32,264 nucleotides of DNA, from contig CAMYOI010000005.1 in the NCBI GenBank assembly GCA_947259955.1, forward strand, positions 1 through 32,264. Reading direction: 5' to 3'. This document shows positions 20,452 through 30,657 of this stretch, piece after piece. A program made the position numbers and the translations under genes. A model generated the notes under the pieces. The model searched no databases, had not been told where the DNA came from, and was given only the letters and a program-made list of their open reading frames with translations. Position 1 is the first letter of the stretch; every line of letters begins with the position of its first letter. The stretch comes from an uncultured Gammaproteobacteria bacterium (GTDB lineage: Bacteria; Pseudomonadota; Gammaproteobacteria; Arenicellales; JAANXG01).

Positions 20452-22239
20452 GTGCAAGGAGACTACACGATTATCGACCACACCTACGACGTGGTTGTGG
20501 TAGGTGCGGGCGGGGCAGGTCTGCGATCAGCCTTCGGCACGGCGTCGGCCGGCTTGTCCACGGCCTGCATCACCAAGGTTTTTCCAACCCGGAGCCATAC
20601 GGTCGCCGCACAAGGCGGCATGAGCGCCGCTCTGGGAAATATGGGTGAAGACGACTGGCGCTGGCACATGTATGACACGGTCAAGGGCTCTGACTGGCTC
20701 GGCGATCAGGACGCTATCGAGTACATGTGCCGGGAGGCACCGGCCGCGGTCGTGGAACTCGAACACTACGGTGTCCCGTTCTCCAGAACGGACGAGGGCA
20801 AGATCTACCAGCGCGCCTTTGGTGGTATGACCACACATTTCGGACAAGGCCAGGCCATGCGAACCTGTGCGGCGGCGGATCGCACCGGACATGCGATTTT
20901 ACATACGCTCTACCAGCAGGCACTGAAGCACGCTGCCACCTTCTACATCGAGTATTTCGCGCTGGATCTGATCATGGAAGACGGCGAGTGCCGCGGCGTG
21001 ATGGCCTGGTGCCTGGAAGACGGTACCCTGCACCGTTTCCGCGCGAAGATGACCGTGCTTGCCACGGGTGGATACGGCAGAGCGTATTTTTCCTGCACCT
21101 CGGCACACACCTGTACCGGCGACGGTAATGCCATGGTACTGCGCGCGGGGCTGCCGTTGCAGGATATGGAATTCGTTCAGTTTCATCCGACCGGCATATA
21201 TGGCTCGGGCTGCCTGATAACCGAGGGTGCGCGCGGTGAGGGGGGGTACCTGACCAATTCCAGTGGCGAGAGGTTCATGGAGCGCTACGCGCCCAACGCC
21301 AAAGATCTTGCCTCCCGGGACGTGGTCAGCCGTTCGATGACGCTCGAAATTCGAGACGGGCGTGGCGTCGGGCCGGAATCGGATCATATCCAACTCCACC
21401 TGGAGCATCTCGGGCCGGAATTACTGGCCGAAAGGCTCCCGGGCATATCGGAGTCCGCGAAGATATTCGCTGGAGTAGACGTTACCAGGGACCCCATACC
21501 CGTCATCCCTACCGTTCACTACAACATGGGTGGCATACCAACCAACTTTCAGGGCGAAGTCGTCACACTCAAGGACGGCGACTACGATGCGGTGGTGCCC
21601 GGGCTGATGGCTATCGGGGAGGCCGCGTGTGTGTCAGTGCACGGCGCAAACCGGCTGGGTTCGAATTCTTTGCTGGATCTCATCGTCTTCGGCAGGGCAT
21701 CGGCTCACCGGGCGACCCAGGTCGTGGATCGTGATGCCGCGCAGCGCCCGCTGCCCAAGGATGCCGGGCACAACACCATCGAGCATCTTGACGAACTGCG
21801 CCACGCCAAGGGTGGAAGCACGACAGCGGATATCCGGCTGGAGATGCAAAAAGTAATGCAGAGCAACTGTGCGGTATTTCGTACCGGCGAAGTACTGCAG
21901 GAAGGCGTCAAAAAAATGTCGCAGGTCCGCGAACGCTACGGCGACGTAAACGTAAGCGACAGAAGTATGATTTGGAATACGGATCTGGTCGAAACCCTGG
22001 AACTGGAAAACCTGCTTGGTCAAGCGACGGTCACCATTCACTCCGCCATAAACCGTCAGGAAAGCCGGGGTGCGCATGCTAGGGAGGACTATCCGGACCG
22101 GGACGATGAGCACTGGATGAAACATACGCTTGCCTGGCTTCGGGAAGGCGATACCCCCAACCTGGATTATCGGCCGGTACACGATTTTACCCTGGGAGAC
22201 GAAATCGACCCGATACCTCCCAAGGCCCGCGTGTACTAG
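20452..22239 (+). CDS. sdhA: Succinate dehydrogenase flavoprotein subunit
   Basis: SdhA oxidises succinate to fumarate with covalently bound FAD. The 595-residue protein has a Rossmann motif [11 protein letters not shown] (about residues 15-25) and the flavinylated His49 in [13 protein letters not shown]. The active-site [21 protein letters not shown] and [14 protein letters not shown] segments are present. It starts at GTG. Flavinylation is expected to need SdhE, encoded downstream, and the SDHAF4-like protein upstream probably binds this subunit. Confidence 0.98.
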   Translation: MQGDYTIIDHTYDVVVVGAGGAGLRSAFGTASAGLSTACITKVFPTRSHTVAAQGGMSAALGNMGEDDWRWHMYDTVKGSDWLGDQDAIEYMCREAPAAVVELEHYGVPFSRTDEGKIYQRAFGGMTTHFGQGQAMRTCAAADRTGHAILHTLYQQALKHAATFYIEYFALDLIMEDGECRGVMAWCLEDGTLHRFRAKMTVLATGGYGRAYFSCTSAHTCTGDGNAMVLRAGLPLQDMEFVQFHPTGIYGSGCLITEGARGEGGYLTNSSGERFMERYAPNAKDLASRDVVSRSMTLEIRDGRGVGPESDHIQLHLEHLGPELLAERLPGISESAKIFAGVDVTRDPIPVIPTVHYNMGGIPTNFQGEVVTLKDGDYDAVVPGLMAIGEAACVSVHGANRLGSNSLLDLIVFGRASAHRATQVVDRDAAQRPLPKDAGHNTIEHLDELRHAKGGSTTADIRLEMQKVMQSNCAVFRTGEVLQEGVKKMSQVRERYGDVNVSDRSMIWNTDLVETLELENLLGQATVTIHSAINRQESRGAHAREDYPDRDDEHWMKHTLAWLREGDTPNLDYRPVHDFTLGDEIDPIPPKARVY

Positions 22240-22310
22240 TCGTCGCAGGCAAGTAATCGATGCCGCAAACGAACGCACTGACAAACGCTTTAATCGAGTA
22301 ATGATCAACT

Positions 22311-23090
22311 ATGGCTGAATTTACACTGCCGAAAAATTCGAAGATCGTCAAAGGTAGAACTTATTCGAGCCCGACCCAGACCGGCAACCTGAAGACCTTT
22401 GAAATCTACAGATGGGATCCGGATGGCGGCGAAAATCCCCGACTGGACAGCTATCAGATAGACCTGGATGCCTCCGGGCCGATGGTCCTGGATGCGCTGA
22501 TCAGGATTAAAAACGATTCGGACGCCACGCTGACCTTTCGAAGATCGTGCCGGGAAGGGATTTGCGGTTCATGTGCAATGAATATCGACGGCACCAATAC
22601 CCTGGCATGCACCAAGCCGATCGACGAAATCAAGGGAAAAGTCAAGATTTATCCGCTGCCCCACATGCCGGTAGTGAAGGACCTGGTTCCTGATCTGACG
22701 AATTTCTATGCCCAGTATGCCGCCATCAAGCCCTGGCTGCAGACGAAGACGCCGCCACCTCCAGATCGTGAGCGATTGCAGTCGAAAGACGAAAGGGCGG
22801 AACTCGACGGACTGTACGAGTGCATAATGTGTGCGAGTTGTTCGACGAGCTGCCCCAGCTACTGGTGGAACAGCGACCGGTATCTCGGTCCCGCGGCCCT
22901 GCTGCAGGCATACCGTTGGATCTCCGACAGCCGGGACGAAGTGACGGGGGATCGTCTGGATGAACTCGATGACCCATTCCGGCTGTATCGTTGTCACACC
23001 ATCATGAACTGCACGAAGACCTGTCCCAAGGGTTTGAACCCGGCCAAGGCCATTTCAGAAATCAAAAAACTCCTCGTCGCCAGGCGCTGA
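22311..23090 (+). CDS. sdhB: Succinate dehydrogenase iron-sulfur subunit
   Basis: SdhB passes electrons from FAD to quinone through three clusters. The 259-residue protein has the [2Fe-2S] cysteines in [16 protein letters not shown] plus a later Cys, and ferredoxin-like cysteine clusters in [16 protein letters not shown] and [17 protein letters not shown] for the [4Fe-4S] and [3Fe-4S] centres. It has a somewhat extended N-terminus before the usual start of homology. It is 71 bp downstream of sdhA; I see no feature in that gap. Confidence 0.97.
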   Translation: MAEFTLPKNSKIVKGRTYSSPTQTGNLKTFEIYRWDPDGGENPRLDSYQIDLDASGPMVLDALIRIKNDSDATLTFRRSCREGICGSCAMNIDGTNTLACTKPIDEIKGKVKIYPLPHMPVVKDLVPDLTNFYAQYAAIKPWLQTKTPPPPDRERLQSKDERAELDGLYECIMCASCSTSCPSYWWNSDRYLGPAALLQAYRWISDSRDEVTGDRLDELDDPFRLYRCHTIMNCTKTCPKGLNPAKAISEIKKLLVARR

Positions 23091-23107
23091 TTGGCGCTAA
23101 ATATACG

Positions 23108-23365
23108 GTGGCAAATGCGGACAGTTTCAAATCGAGACTGCGCTGGCATTGCCGCCGGGGCACGAAGGAGCTGGACGTGCTGCTTGGTGGATTTCTGGAG
23201 CGGCGGTTCGACGAACTGGACGAATCGCACCAGACGGCCTTCTCGAAACTGGTAGAACAACAGGACCCGGCAATCGCAGACTGGATCTGGGGCAGGACAC
23301 CCATTCCCGATGGTGAAATCGGCAGAATCATAGCGATGATCCGGAAAGACGGGGGCCTCGATTAG
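23108..23365 (+). CDS. sdhE: SdhE, FAD assembly factor for succinate dehydrogenase
   Basis: SdhE (SDHAF2/Sdh5 homologue) promotes covalent attachment of FAD to SdhA. The GTG at 23108, 17 bp after the sdhB stop, gives an 85-residue protein of normal size with the conserved RGTKELD motif (family RGxxE) near residue 17. The open frame extends back into sdhB but that part has no homology. Its stop overlaps the convergent nadB stop by four bases. Being last in the sdh operon fits its role. Confidence 0.94.
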   Translation: MANADSFKSRLRWHCRRGTKELDVLLGGFLERRFDELDESHQTAFSKLVEQQDPAIADWIWGRTPIPDGEIGRIIAMIRKDGGLD

Positions 23366-25011
23366 GAGCGAGACCAGCTGGGATCTAGTTGACGGCCGAC
23401 GAAGTTCGATGGCACGAGCACGGTGTCTTTTGAGTTCTCAGCAATTTTTCCCGGAAAGTCCAGGGTATAGTGCAGACCACGGCTCTCCTGCCGGGCCAGT
23501 GCACATTGTACGATCAGGTCGGAAACGAGTACCAGGTTTCTGAGTTCGATCAAATCGTTGTTGATTCTGAAATTGCTGTAGAAGTCACGGATCTCGTCGG
23601 TAAGCAGTTTTATGCGATGGTGCGCCCGCCGCAGGCGTTTGGTCGTGCGCACAATGCCGACATAGTCCCACATGAAGCGCCGAAGTTCGTCCCAGTTGTG
23701 TGATACTACGATCTGCTCGTCCGGGTCACTGACCCGGCTTTCGTCCCATGCTGGCAAGGATTTGCCATATTCCAACCAGCCATCGAGGTTGGCGTCGATA
23801 TCGCCCGCAGCGGATTTGCCGAGCACGAGACATTCCAGCAGTGAATTACTCGCCAGCCTGTTTGCGCCGTGCATGCCGGTAGAGGCGCATTCGCCTATGG
23901 CGTACAGACCCGGCAGATCACTTCGCCCCCTGATATCCGTTACTACGCCACCGCAGGTGTAATGAGCGGCCGGCACCGTAGGTATGGGTTGCTTGCGCAT
24001 ATCGTATCCATAGTTGAGGCACGCAGACAGAATGTTGGGGAAATGCTGTTCGATGAACGTATCCGGCTTGTGACTGATATCAAGAAAAACGGAGTCGATT
24101 CCGTGTTTTTTCATCTCGTAGTCTATGGCCCTGGCGACGATATCCCTCGGGGCAAGCTCGGCGCGTTCGTCGTGCCTGGTCATGAACCTGCTGCCGTCGG
24201 GCAACAGCAAGCGTCCGCCCTCACCACGTACGGCTTCGGAGATAAGGAACGTCTTCGCCTGTGGGTGATAAAGGCAGGTGGGGTGGAACTGTATGAATTC
24301 CATATTTGCCACCCGGCATCCGGCACGCCAGGCCATCGCGATCCCGTCCCCGGTGGCGGTATCGGGGTTGCTGGTATAAAGATAAGCCTTGCCGGCCCCG
24401 CCGCTTGCGAGAACGACGCAGCGGGCAGGCAACGCTTGTACGATCCCGGTTTCAAGGTTCAGTGCATACACACCGAGGCAGCGGTTCTGGCTGGCTGGCT
24501 CCACCCGGGATGACGCAATCAGATCGATCGCCAACTGATGCTCGAGGACGCGGATGCGGGGATGCCGGTCAGCCGAGTCGGCCAGGGTCTGTTCGATTAC
24601 CCTGCCGGTAGCGTCTTCAGAGTGGAGGACTCGGCGGTGACGGTGCCCGCCCTCCCGAGTCAGGTGAAAAGATTCGCCTTGATCGTGAATGCGGCTGAAA
24701 TCAACACCCTGTTCGATGAGCCAGTCGATGCCGTCCGGTGCGTTCCTGACGATGAAATCGACGGTTGTCGGGCTGCACAGGCCTGCGCCGGCACCCAGCG
24801 TGTCGTCGATGTGGTCTTTGAACGAATCTGCGGTGCCGATTGCCGCCGCAATCCCGCCCTGAGCGTAATAGCTCGAGCCCTCCGTGACCGACCGCTTGGC
24901 AAGCATCGTGACCTGCCTGCCCGCTTCCGCCAGATGCAGCGCGACTGTCAGACCGGCCAGTCCGGTCCCGACTACCAGGATTTCGTATTGTTGGGTGTCT
25001 GGGGGCGTCAT
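23362..25011 (-). CDS. nadB: L-aspartate oxidase
   Basis: NadB oxidises L-aspartate to iminoaspartate, the first step of de novo NAD synthesis. The 549-residue protein is an SdhA relative but has the NadB-type start YEILVVGTGLAGLTVALHLAE, SSYYAQGGIAAA in place of the flavinylation site, FIQFHPTCLYHP, and HGANRLASNSLLECLV. It ends with the SRGLHYTLDFP segment typical of NadB. It is transcribed away from rpoE, as in Pseudomonas and E. coli. Confidence 0.97.
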   Translation of the reverse strand: MTPPDTQQYEILVVGTGLAGLTVALHLAEAGRQVTMLAKRSVTEGSSYYAQGGIAAAIGTADSFKDHIDDTLGAGAGLCSPTTVDFIVRNAPDGIDWLIEQGVDFSRIHDQGESFHLTREGGHRHRRVLHSEDATGRVIEQTLADSADRHPRIRVLEHQLAIDLIASSRVEPASQNRCLGVYALNLETGIVQALPARCVVLASGGAGKAYLYTSNPDTATGDGIAMAWRAGCRVANMEFIQFHPTCLYHPQAKTFLISEAVRGEGGRLLLPDGSRFMTRHDERAELAPRDIVARAIDYEMKKHGIDSVFLDISHKPDTFIEQHFPNILSACLNYGYDMRKQPIPTVPAAHYTCGGVVTDIRGRSDLPGLYAIGECASTGMHGANRLASNSLLECLVLGKSAAGDIDANLDGWLEYGKSLPAWDESRVSDPDEQIVVSHNWDELRRFMWDYVGIVRTTKRLRRAHHRIKLLTDEIRDFYSNFRINNDLIELRNLVLVSDLIVQCALARQESRGLHYTLDFPGKIAENSKDTVLVPSNFVGRQLDPSWSRS

Positions 25012-25058
25012 CTCGATGAATACCGTTTATGGCAGGTGCTAGCCGCTGAATTTGGGGT

Positions 25059-25084
25059 ATTATATCCCGCCACCAATGATTATA
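25059..25084 (-). promoter_or_regulatory. Two TATAAT boxes on the minus strand, candidate nadB promoters
   Basis: Exact TATAAT hexamers read on the minus strand occur at 25059-25064 and 25079-25084, 48 and 68 bp before the nadB ATG. Neither has a good TTGACA at the right spacing, so they are only candidates. Confidence 0.35.
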
Positions 25085-25122
25085 AGATTTTTCGATTCCT
25101 CATTTCCTTTGTGATTCCAATC

Positions 25123-25149
25123 GAACTTTGTCCGCAAGCGGTTGTCTCT
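25123..25149 (+). promoter_or_regulatory. Sigma-E-type autoregulatory promoter of rpoE
   Basis: GAACTT at 25123-25128 exactly matches the sigma-E -35 core. After a 16-base spacer comes TCTCT (25145-25149), close to the TCTGA -10. Transcription would start near 25156, about 40 bases before the rpoE ATG, as expected for the autoregulated rpoE operon. This also argues against any rpoE start at 25142. Confidence 0.7.
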
Positions 25150-25198
25150 CAACCTAGCGTTGGGCAAATCCCTCGTGAGCGAGTTGAACGGGATTTCT

Positions 25199-25774
25199 AT
25201 GGATAAGCCCGGCGTTGATCTGACCATAGTAAAAAGGGTTCAGGCGGGTGACGATGCTGCGTTCAACTTGCTGGTTAGAAAGTACCAGCACAAAGTAGCA
25301 AATCTGGTGTCCCGCTACGTTTACGATTCGGGATATATCGAGGACATCACGCAAGAAGTCTTTATAAAGGCATATCGTGCGATCGGAGGGTTCCGTGGAG
25401 ACAGTGCGTTTTATACTTGGTTGTATCGGATTGCAATCAATACGGCTAAGAACTACCTGGTTGCCCAGAGCCGGCGCCCGCCGAACACGGATGTTGAGCC
25501 TCAGGATGCCGAGTTGACGGAAGCCGGGCGTAACCTGCGGGATATAAGTACGCCCGAGTCGAATTTGCTCACTCAGGAGCTTGCAGATCGTGTCGCGCAC
25601 TCGGTGCGGGAGTTGCCGGAGGAACTGAAGATGGCAATAACATTGCGGGAACTGGAAGGACTGAGTTACGAAGAGATTGCGGCCGTCATGGATTGCCCGA
25701 TTGGCACCGTCAGATCGCGGATCTTCAGGGCGCGCGAGGCAATCGATCAACAATTGGCACCTTTACTGAAGTAG
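25199..25774 (+). CDS. rpoE: RNA polymerase sigma-E (AlgU) extracytoplasmic stress factor
   Basis: This is an ECF sigma factor for the envelope-stress response. From ATG 25199 it is 191 residues, matching the family. The open frame extends to 25142, but that lies within the promoter. Region 2 has AFNLLVRKYQHKVANLVSRYV and FRGDSAFYTWLYRIAINTAKNYLVAQ; region 4 has ELEGLSYEEIAAVMDCPIGTVRSRIFRAREAID. These segments are nearly identical to E. coli RpoE. It heads the operon rpoE-rseA-rseB-mucD. Confidence 0.97.
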   Translation: MDKPGVDLTIVKRVQAGDDAAFNLLVRKYQHKVANLVSRYVYDSGYIEDITQEVFIKAYRAIGGFRGDSAFYTWLYRIAINTAKNYLVAQSRRPPNTDVEPQDAELTEAGRNLRDISTPESNLLTQELADRVAHSVRELPEELKMAITLRELEGLSYEEIAAVMDCPIGTVRSRIFRAREAIDQQLAPLLK

Positions 25775-25786
25775 ACACATGCGCAT

Positions 25787-26326
25787 ATGAACAATCCCGA
25801 CCAAGTGATACACGAAAAAATTTCGGCTCTGCTGGATGACGAACTCGATTCATCGGAACAGGACGACATTCTTGTGGCGATTAGGGATGACTCGCGCCTG
25901 GCCGATGCGTGGCAGCGTTATCACCTGATACGTGCCGCGGTCAGACGCGAGGCGATCATTCACCTGGCCGATCTGCCGGAAAAGATGGCGCCGGTTTTGG
26001 GATCCAGCGTCAAACCGATTAGGCCGCTGCCATCGCACAGACCCACTGCCGTAAAGTGGATACCCGGGCTGGCACTGGCGGCTTCCATTGCCGGAATAGT
26101 GAGCCTGGGACTGTTCAGTTATCTGCCGGGCCTGGAATCAGGCGAGTCCAGCCGTATCGTACAGGTGGCGGAGATGGACCAGGGCACCAAGTGGGAAACC
26201 ACCTCGCCTGATCTGGAACACACGTTGAATGCTTTTCTGGTGGAACACGGCGAATTTACGCCGATGCCCAACATGCACGGTTTGATGGCTTACGCTAGGT
26301 TCGTAAGCTACGACTCGGAACGCTGA
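25787..26326 (+). CDS. rseA: RseA/MucA anti-sigma-E factor
   Basis: RseA is an inner-membrane protein whose cytoplasmic N-domain holds sigma-E inactive until DegS and RseP cleave it. The 179-residue protein has the RseA_N start (EKISALLDDELDSSEQDDIL), a WQRYHLIRAAVR segment that contacts the sigma factor, one membrane helix at about residues 91-113 and a periplasmic C-domain that should bind RseB. It ends in a MucA-like region. It begins 12 bp after rpoE. Confidence 0.93.
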   Translation: MNNPDQVIHEKISALLDDELDSSEQDDILVAIRDDSRLADAWQRYHLIRAAVRREAIIHLADLPEKMAPVLGSSVKPIRPLPSHRPTAVKWIPGLALAASIAGIVSLGLFSYLPGLESGESSRIVQVAEMDQGTKWETTSPDLEHTLNAFLVEHGEFTPMPNMHGLMAYARFVSYDSER

Positions 26327-26340
26327 AGCCGGCGAATTCG

Positions 26341-27306
26341 ATGCGCTTTATATTGTTCCTGGCCCTTTGGTCCGGCACGGCGGGCGCTGATTCAGTGGAC
26401 GATTGGCTCATGCGCATGAACGATGCTGCTGTAAATTTGAGCTATCAGGGTATATTCGTGTACGTCAACGGCTCCAACCTGGAGACGATGCAGGTAGCCC
26501 ATCAGGTGGATGACGGGATAGTAAGGGAGCGGATCTACTCTCTTAACGGTGCGCCGAGGGAAATCGTCCGTGACGCGGAGCAGGTTTGGTGCTATGTGCC
26601 GGAGCAGAAGATGGGTATGCATGAGTTTCGACAGGTGCCCAAACAGAGCTTTCCCAATATTCTTCCGCACAGACTCGGTCAATTGAGCGACAATTACTCG
26701 TTGACCCTCGGGCGAGAGGACAGAATCGCCGATCGCACCGCGCAGCAGATCCTGATTGCAACCCGGGACGAGTATAGGTACGGCTACGTTTTGTGGGCGG
26801 ATCGGAAGACGGGACTGTTACTGAAGGCCGCCCTGGTTGCGAACAAAAATGAGCCGGTTGAGCAATACATGTTCACCAAGGTAAGTATCGGGGACAAGAT
26901 CGATAGCGTCGATCTCGCGCCGAATACGGGCAAAGAGAATTTAACGTGGTTCGGTCCCGCCGACGGTTCCCCCGGACCGGTAAATGACGAGGTCCTGAAT
27001 CCGGGGTGGGCCGTTGCCGACCTTCCCGATGGTTTCGAACTCTCCAGACAAATCAAGAGGATTTCGCCCATCAACAAGCGTATGATGGAGCACTACGTCT
27101 ATAGTGACGGGCTGGCGGCAGTGTCCGTTTTCATCGAAGTGCTAAATGGCGTCAATACCACTCCGTTGATCAAAGGATCGACCCGTATCGGTGCTGTCCA
27201 CGCGTTTGGGCATACCCAGGATGGTTATCATGTAACGGTCGTTGGAGGGGTTCCGTCACGGACGGTGGATATGATGGCTATGTCCGTCAAGAAACTACTA
27301 GAATAG
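26341..27306 (+). CDS. rseB: RseB/MucB periplasmic regulator of sigma-E
   Basis: RseB binds the periplasmic part of RseA and shields it from DegS until it senses mislocalised lipopolysaccharide. The 321-residue protein has a short signal peptide (MRFILFLALWSGTAGA), an N-terminal LolA-like domain beginning SYQGIFVYVNG and a smaller C-terminal domain ending AVHAFGHTQDGYHVTVVGGVP. No rseC/mucC gene follows; mucD comes next after 27 bp. Confidence 0.93.
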   Translation: MRFILFLALWSGTAGADSVDDWLMRMNDAAVNLSYQGIFVYVNGSNLETMQVAHQVDDGIVRERIYSLNGAPREIVRDAEQVWCYVPEQKMGMHEFRQVPKQSFPNILPHRLGQLSDNYSLTLGREDRIADRTAQQILIATRDEYRYGYVLWADRKTGLLLKAALVANKNEPVEQYMFTKVSIGDKIDSVDLAPNTGKENLTWFGPADGSPGPVNDEVLNPGWAVADLPDGFELSRQIKRISPINKRMMEHYVYSDGLAAVSVFIEVLNGVNTTPLIKGSTRIGAVHAFGHTQDGYHVTVVGGVPSRTVDMMAMSVKKLLE

Positions 27307-27333
27307 ACAGGAAATCTGAACAGCTGGCAAATC

Positions 27334-28740
27334 ATGTGCAACTACTTTGCAAGACTGATATTGGGGCCGATCATGGTGCTCGGCATGCCCATAGCCTGGG
27401 GGCTCGCCGCCAATGATCTCCCGGATTTTGCGGAACTCGTCGCAGCCAATGCGCCCGCCGTGGTCAACATCAGCACCACCCAGACCCTGAAGGGATCGCG
27501 GCCGCGCGGCTTCGAAATGCCGGATCTTCCGGAAGATAGTCCGTTTCACGATTTTTTCAGAAGGTTTCTGGACGAGGACGAGCTTCCCAGGGATGCCCGT
27601 TCACTGGGATCGGGATTCGTTGTCTCCTCTGACGGGTACATTTTGACCAGCGCCCATGTAATTTCCGACGCGACTGAGATCGTCGTCCGCTTCAACGACC
27701 GCCGGGAGTTCAATGCGGAGGTGGTTGGTGCGGACAAGCGCAGCGACGTAGCGCTTCTCAAAGTCAGTGCGGCAGATCTCCCGATCGTCAAAATAGGCAA
27801 TCCTAGTGCACTGGCCGTAGGTGAATGGGTGTTGGCGATCGGATCGCCGTTTGGATTCGAGAGTACGGCCACGGCCGGTATCGTGTCCGCCAAGGGGCGC
27901 AGCCTGCCCAACGAAAATTACATCCCGTTCATCCAAACCGATGTCGCCATAAATCCAGGCAATTCCGGGGGGCCCCTGTTCAATCTCGACGGCGAGGTGG
28001 TCGGGATCAACGCCCAGATCTACAGCCGAACCGGCGGATTCATGGGCTTGTCCTTCGCGGTGCCCATCGATATCGCGATCAGGGTCACCGACCAGCTCAA
28101 GGCCAAAGGCAAGGTGACCCGCGGCTGGCTGGGCGTGCTGATTCAGGATGTGACCGGCGATCTGGCCGAGTCATTCGCCATGAGCAAACCCGCCGGAGCT
28201 TTGGTATCCGAGATACTGCCCGACAGCCCCGCCGCGGAATCCGACCTGAAGCAGGGGGATATCATCGTGAAATACGATGGCAAGGACCTGGATAAAATGT
28301 CCGATCTACCCCCACTGGTCGGCGTCACGCCAATCGATGAGGTCGTTGCGCTGGAAGTCATTCGCCAGGGGAAATCTTTTGACATCGAGGTTAGGATCGG
28401 TGAGTTGCCCGGTGACGCCGAACGGATTCTAGGTGCAGCAGCCCCCGTTGAAAAGGGCCTGGACGTTCTCGGCATGACCGTTGAAGAACTGTCCCAGGAA
28501 CAGAAAGAGAGGCTGCAGATCAATCAGGGGGTGATTGTCACCGAGGTGGGGCCCGGACCTGCGCAAAAAGCCGGCATAGTGGAAGGGGATGTAATCGTGC
28601 AGATCCAGGGCAAAGAGGTTGCCGACCTCAAGGTGCTGCAGGAGATCGTTGACGAATTGCCCGAAAAATCGGTACCGGTTCTGATCAAGCGCGAGTCAAG
28701 ATCGACATTTCTCGCACTGCGCAAGAGTCTCGAAGAGTGA
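27334..28740 (+). CDS. mucD: MucD/DegP-family periplasmic serine protease
   Basis: This is an HtrA-type protease and chaperone that removes misfolded envelope proteins. In Pseudomonas, MucD lies in the same operon and damps sigma-E activation. The 468-residue protein has a signal sequence (to about residue 25) and the trypsin-like triad His108 (TSAHVI), Asp138 (RSDVAL) and Ser211 (GNSGGP). Two PDZ domains follow (about residues 255-350 and 365-465). Having two PDZ domains sets it apart from DegS, which has one PDZ and a membrane anchor. No degS is seen in the window. Confidence 0.94.
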   Translation: MCNYFARLILGPIMVLGMPIAWGLAANDLPDFAELVAANAPAVVNISTTQTLKGSRPRGFEMPDLPEDSPFHDFFRRFLDEDELPRDARSLGSGFVVSSDGYILTSAHVISDATEIVVRFNDRREFNAEVVGADKRSDVALLKVSAADLPIVKIGNPSALAVGEWVLAIGSPFGFESTATAGIVSAKGRSLPNENYIPFIQTDVAINPGNSGGPLFNLDGEVVGINAQIYSRTGGFMGLSFAVPIDIAIRVTDQLKAKGKVTRGWLGVLIQDVTGDLAESFAMSKPAGALVSEILPDSPAAESDLKQGDIIVKYDGKDLDKMSDLPPLVGVTPIDEVVALEVIRQGKSFDIEVRIGELPGDAERILGAAAPVEKGLDVLGMTVEELSQEQKERLQINQGVIVTEVGPGPAQKAGIVEGDVIVQIQGKEVADLKVLQEIVDELPEKSVPVLIKRESRSTFLALRKSLEE

Positions 28741-28762
28741 GTTCAGCGAAGCAAAGCATTAC

Positions 28763-28771
28763 TGATACAAT
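28763..28771 (+). promoter_or_regulatory. Extended -10 promoter candidate for lepA
   Basis: TG-A-TACAAT is a good extended -10 element 87 bp before the lepA GTG. A -35 match is lacking. It would start transcription just before the hairpin at 28785-28808. Confidence 0.4.
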
Positions 28772-28784
28772 ACGGACACCCTGA

Positions 28785-28808
28785 AACGGGGCGCACCAGC
28801 GCCCCGTT
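28785..28808 (+). terminator. Perfect 10-bp GC-rich hairpin between mucD and lepA
   Basis: AACGGGGCGC and GCGCCCCGTT pair perfectly around an ACCA loop, 45 bp after the mucD stop. It is the strongest simple stem in the window. It lacks a T-run (CCATTATG follows), so it may be a weak or factor-assisted terminator for the rpoE operon, an RNA 3'-end protector, or a leader hairpin of lepA. Confidence 0.5.
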
Positions 28809-28857
28809 CCATTATGGGGAGCGCTTTATGCCGGTAATGCATTTGTAGTGAGAATCA

Positions 28858-30654
28858 GTGGACCTTCAGCATATTCGAAACTTCGCGATCATCGCGCACA
28901 TCGACCACGGTAAATCCACGCTGGCGGACAGGTTTATCCAGCTCTGCGGTGGACTGTCCGATCGTGAGATGGACGAGCAGGTCCTCGACAGCATGGACCT
29001 GGAACGGGAGCGTGGGATCACGATCAAGGCCCAGAGTGTGCGCCTGGACTACGAGGCTCGAAATGGTGAAGTCTATAGACTCAATCTCATCGATACACCG
29101 GGCCACGTCGATTTTTCCTATGAGGTTTCCAGGTCTCTTACTGCTTGTGACGGCGCGCTTCTGGTCGTCGATGCATCCCAGGGCGTAGAAGCGCAAACGC
29201 TGGCGGTGTGTTATACCGCCGTTGATCTGGGGCTGGAAGTAATACCGGTGCTCAACAAAATCGACCTGCCGGCGGCGGATCCGGAACGTGTTGCGGAGGA
29301 AATAGAAGAAGTTATCGGAATCGACTGCACGGCAGCGGTGAATGTAAGCGCCAAGACCGGCGAAGGTGTCGTCGAAGTGCTGGAGTCGATCGTGAATAAC
29401 TTACCGGCGCCGTCCGGAGACTCCGAAAAACCGCTCAAGGCCCTGATCATGGACTCCTGGTTCGATAACTACCTGGGTACGATCTCGCTGATCCGGGTGT
29501 TCGACGGAAATTTGGTGTCGAAGCAGAAGATCAGCATGATGTCGAGCGGGCGGAGCTATACGGCGGAGCAGATCGGGGTATTCACGCCCAAGCGGCTGAC
29601 GGTGGGCGAGCTCGAATGCGGTGAAGTAGGTTATGTAATTTGCGGTGTGAAAGACGTTAGGGGCGCCAAGGTCGGCGACACCATTACGTCCACGCGAAAT
29701 CCCACGGCCCATCCCCTGGAGGGGTTCAAGGAAATCAAGCCAAGAGTTTTCGCCGGTTTGTACCCGATAATCGCTGCCGATTTCGAGGCTTTCCGGGGTG
29801 CGCTGGAGAAACTGAGCCTGAATGACTCTTCTCTGCACTATGAACCCGAAACTTCGGCGGCGCTGGGATTCGGATTTCGCTGTGGGTTCCTGGGGATGCT
29901 GCACATGGAAATCGTACAGGAACGGCTGGAGAGGGAATATGGGCTCGAGCTTATCACCACCGCACCTACCGTTGTCTATGAAGTGGTCACTACGGACGGA
30001 CAGGTGATAACCATAGACAACCCCGCGAAAATGCCCGAGCCGGCGCGTATACTGGAAACAAGGGAACCGATAATCGAAGCCCGGATTCTGGTGCCCCAAA
30101 ACTTTATCGGTGCGGTAATGACGCTGTGCATACAGAAGCGGGGGAGTAGAAAGGCCGTGCAATACCTGGGCCGGCAGGCAATGATGATTTTTGAGCTGCC
30201 GCTCAATGAAGTGGTCATGGATTTTTTTGACAAGTTGAAATCGGCCACCAAGGGCTATGCGTCCCTGGACTATGAGTTCATCGGATTTCGCAGCAGCGAC
30301 ATGGTAAAACTCGACGTGTTGATCAACGGAGATCGCGTTGACCCCCTGGCAATACTAGTTCACCGTGATCAAAGCCAGTATCGGGCCCGTGAACTGGTCA
30401 AAAAGATGCGTCAGATCATTCCAAGGCAGATGTTCGATGTCGCGATTCAGGCAGCCATCGGTGCGCGCATCGTGGCAAGGGAAAGCGTCAAAGCCTTGCG
30501 CAAGAACGTTACGGCAAAATGCTACGGTGGAGATATCACCAGAAAACGTAAGTTATTGGAAAAACAGAAGGAAGGAAAGAAGCGAATGAAGCAGATTGGT
30601 TCAGTGGAGATTCCGCAGGAAGCGTTTCTCGCAGTGTTGAAAGTCGGAGAGTAA
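28858..30654 (+). CDS. lepA: LepA (elongation factor 4), ribosome-associated GTPase
   Basis: LepA is a translational GTPase that acts in ribosome assembly and translation under stress. The 598-residue length is standard. It has the P-loop AHIDHGKST at residues 13-21, the DTPGHVDF G3 motif, NKIDLP G4 motif, EF-G-like domains II, III and V, and the LepA-specific C-terminal domain ending [20 protein letters not shown]. It starts at GTG 28858 with GAG upstream. lepB starts three bases after its stop. Confidence 0.98.
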   Translation: MDLQHIRNFAIIAHIDHGKSTLADRFIQLCGGLSDREMDEQVLDSMDLERERGITIKAQSVRLDYEARNGEVYRLNLIDTPGHVDFSYEVSRSLTACDGALLVVDASQGVEAQTLAVCYTAVDLGLEVIPVLNKIDLPAADPERVAEEIEEVIGIDCTAAVNVSAKTGEGVVEVLESIVNNLPAPSGDSEKPLKALIMDSWFDNYLGTISLIRVFDGNLVSKQKISMMSSGRSYTAEQIGVFTPKRLTVGELECGEVGYVICGVKDVRGAKVGDTITSTRNPTAHPLEGFKEIKPRVFAGLYPIIAADFEAFRGALEKLSLNDSSLHYEPETSAALGFGFRCGFLGMLHMEIVQERLEREYGLELITTAPTVVYEVVTTDGQVITIDNPAKMPEPARILETREPIIEARILVPQNFIGAVMTLCIQKRGSRKAVQYLGRQAMMIFELPLNEVVMDFFDKLKSATKGYASLDYEFIGFRSSDMVKLDVLINGDRVDPLAILVHRDQSQYRARELVKKMRQIIPRQMFDVAIQAAIGARIVARESVKALRKNVTAKCYGGDITRKRKLLEKQKEGKKRMKQIGSVEIPQEAFLAVLKVGE

Positions 30655-30657
30655 TCC

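Noticed and set aside
23362-25206. Plus-strand open frames across nadB
   Set aside because: They are antisense shadows of a complete, well-conserved NadB.
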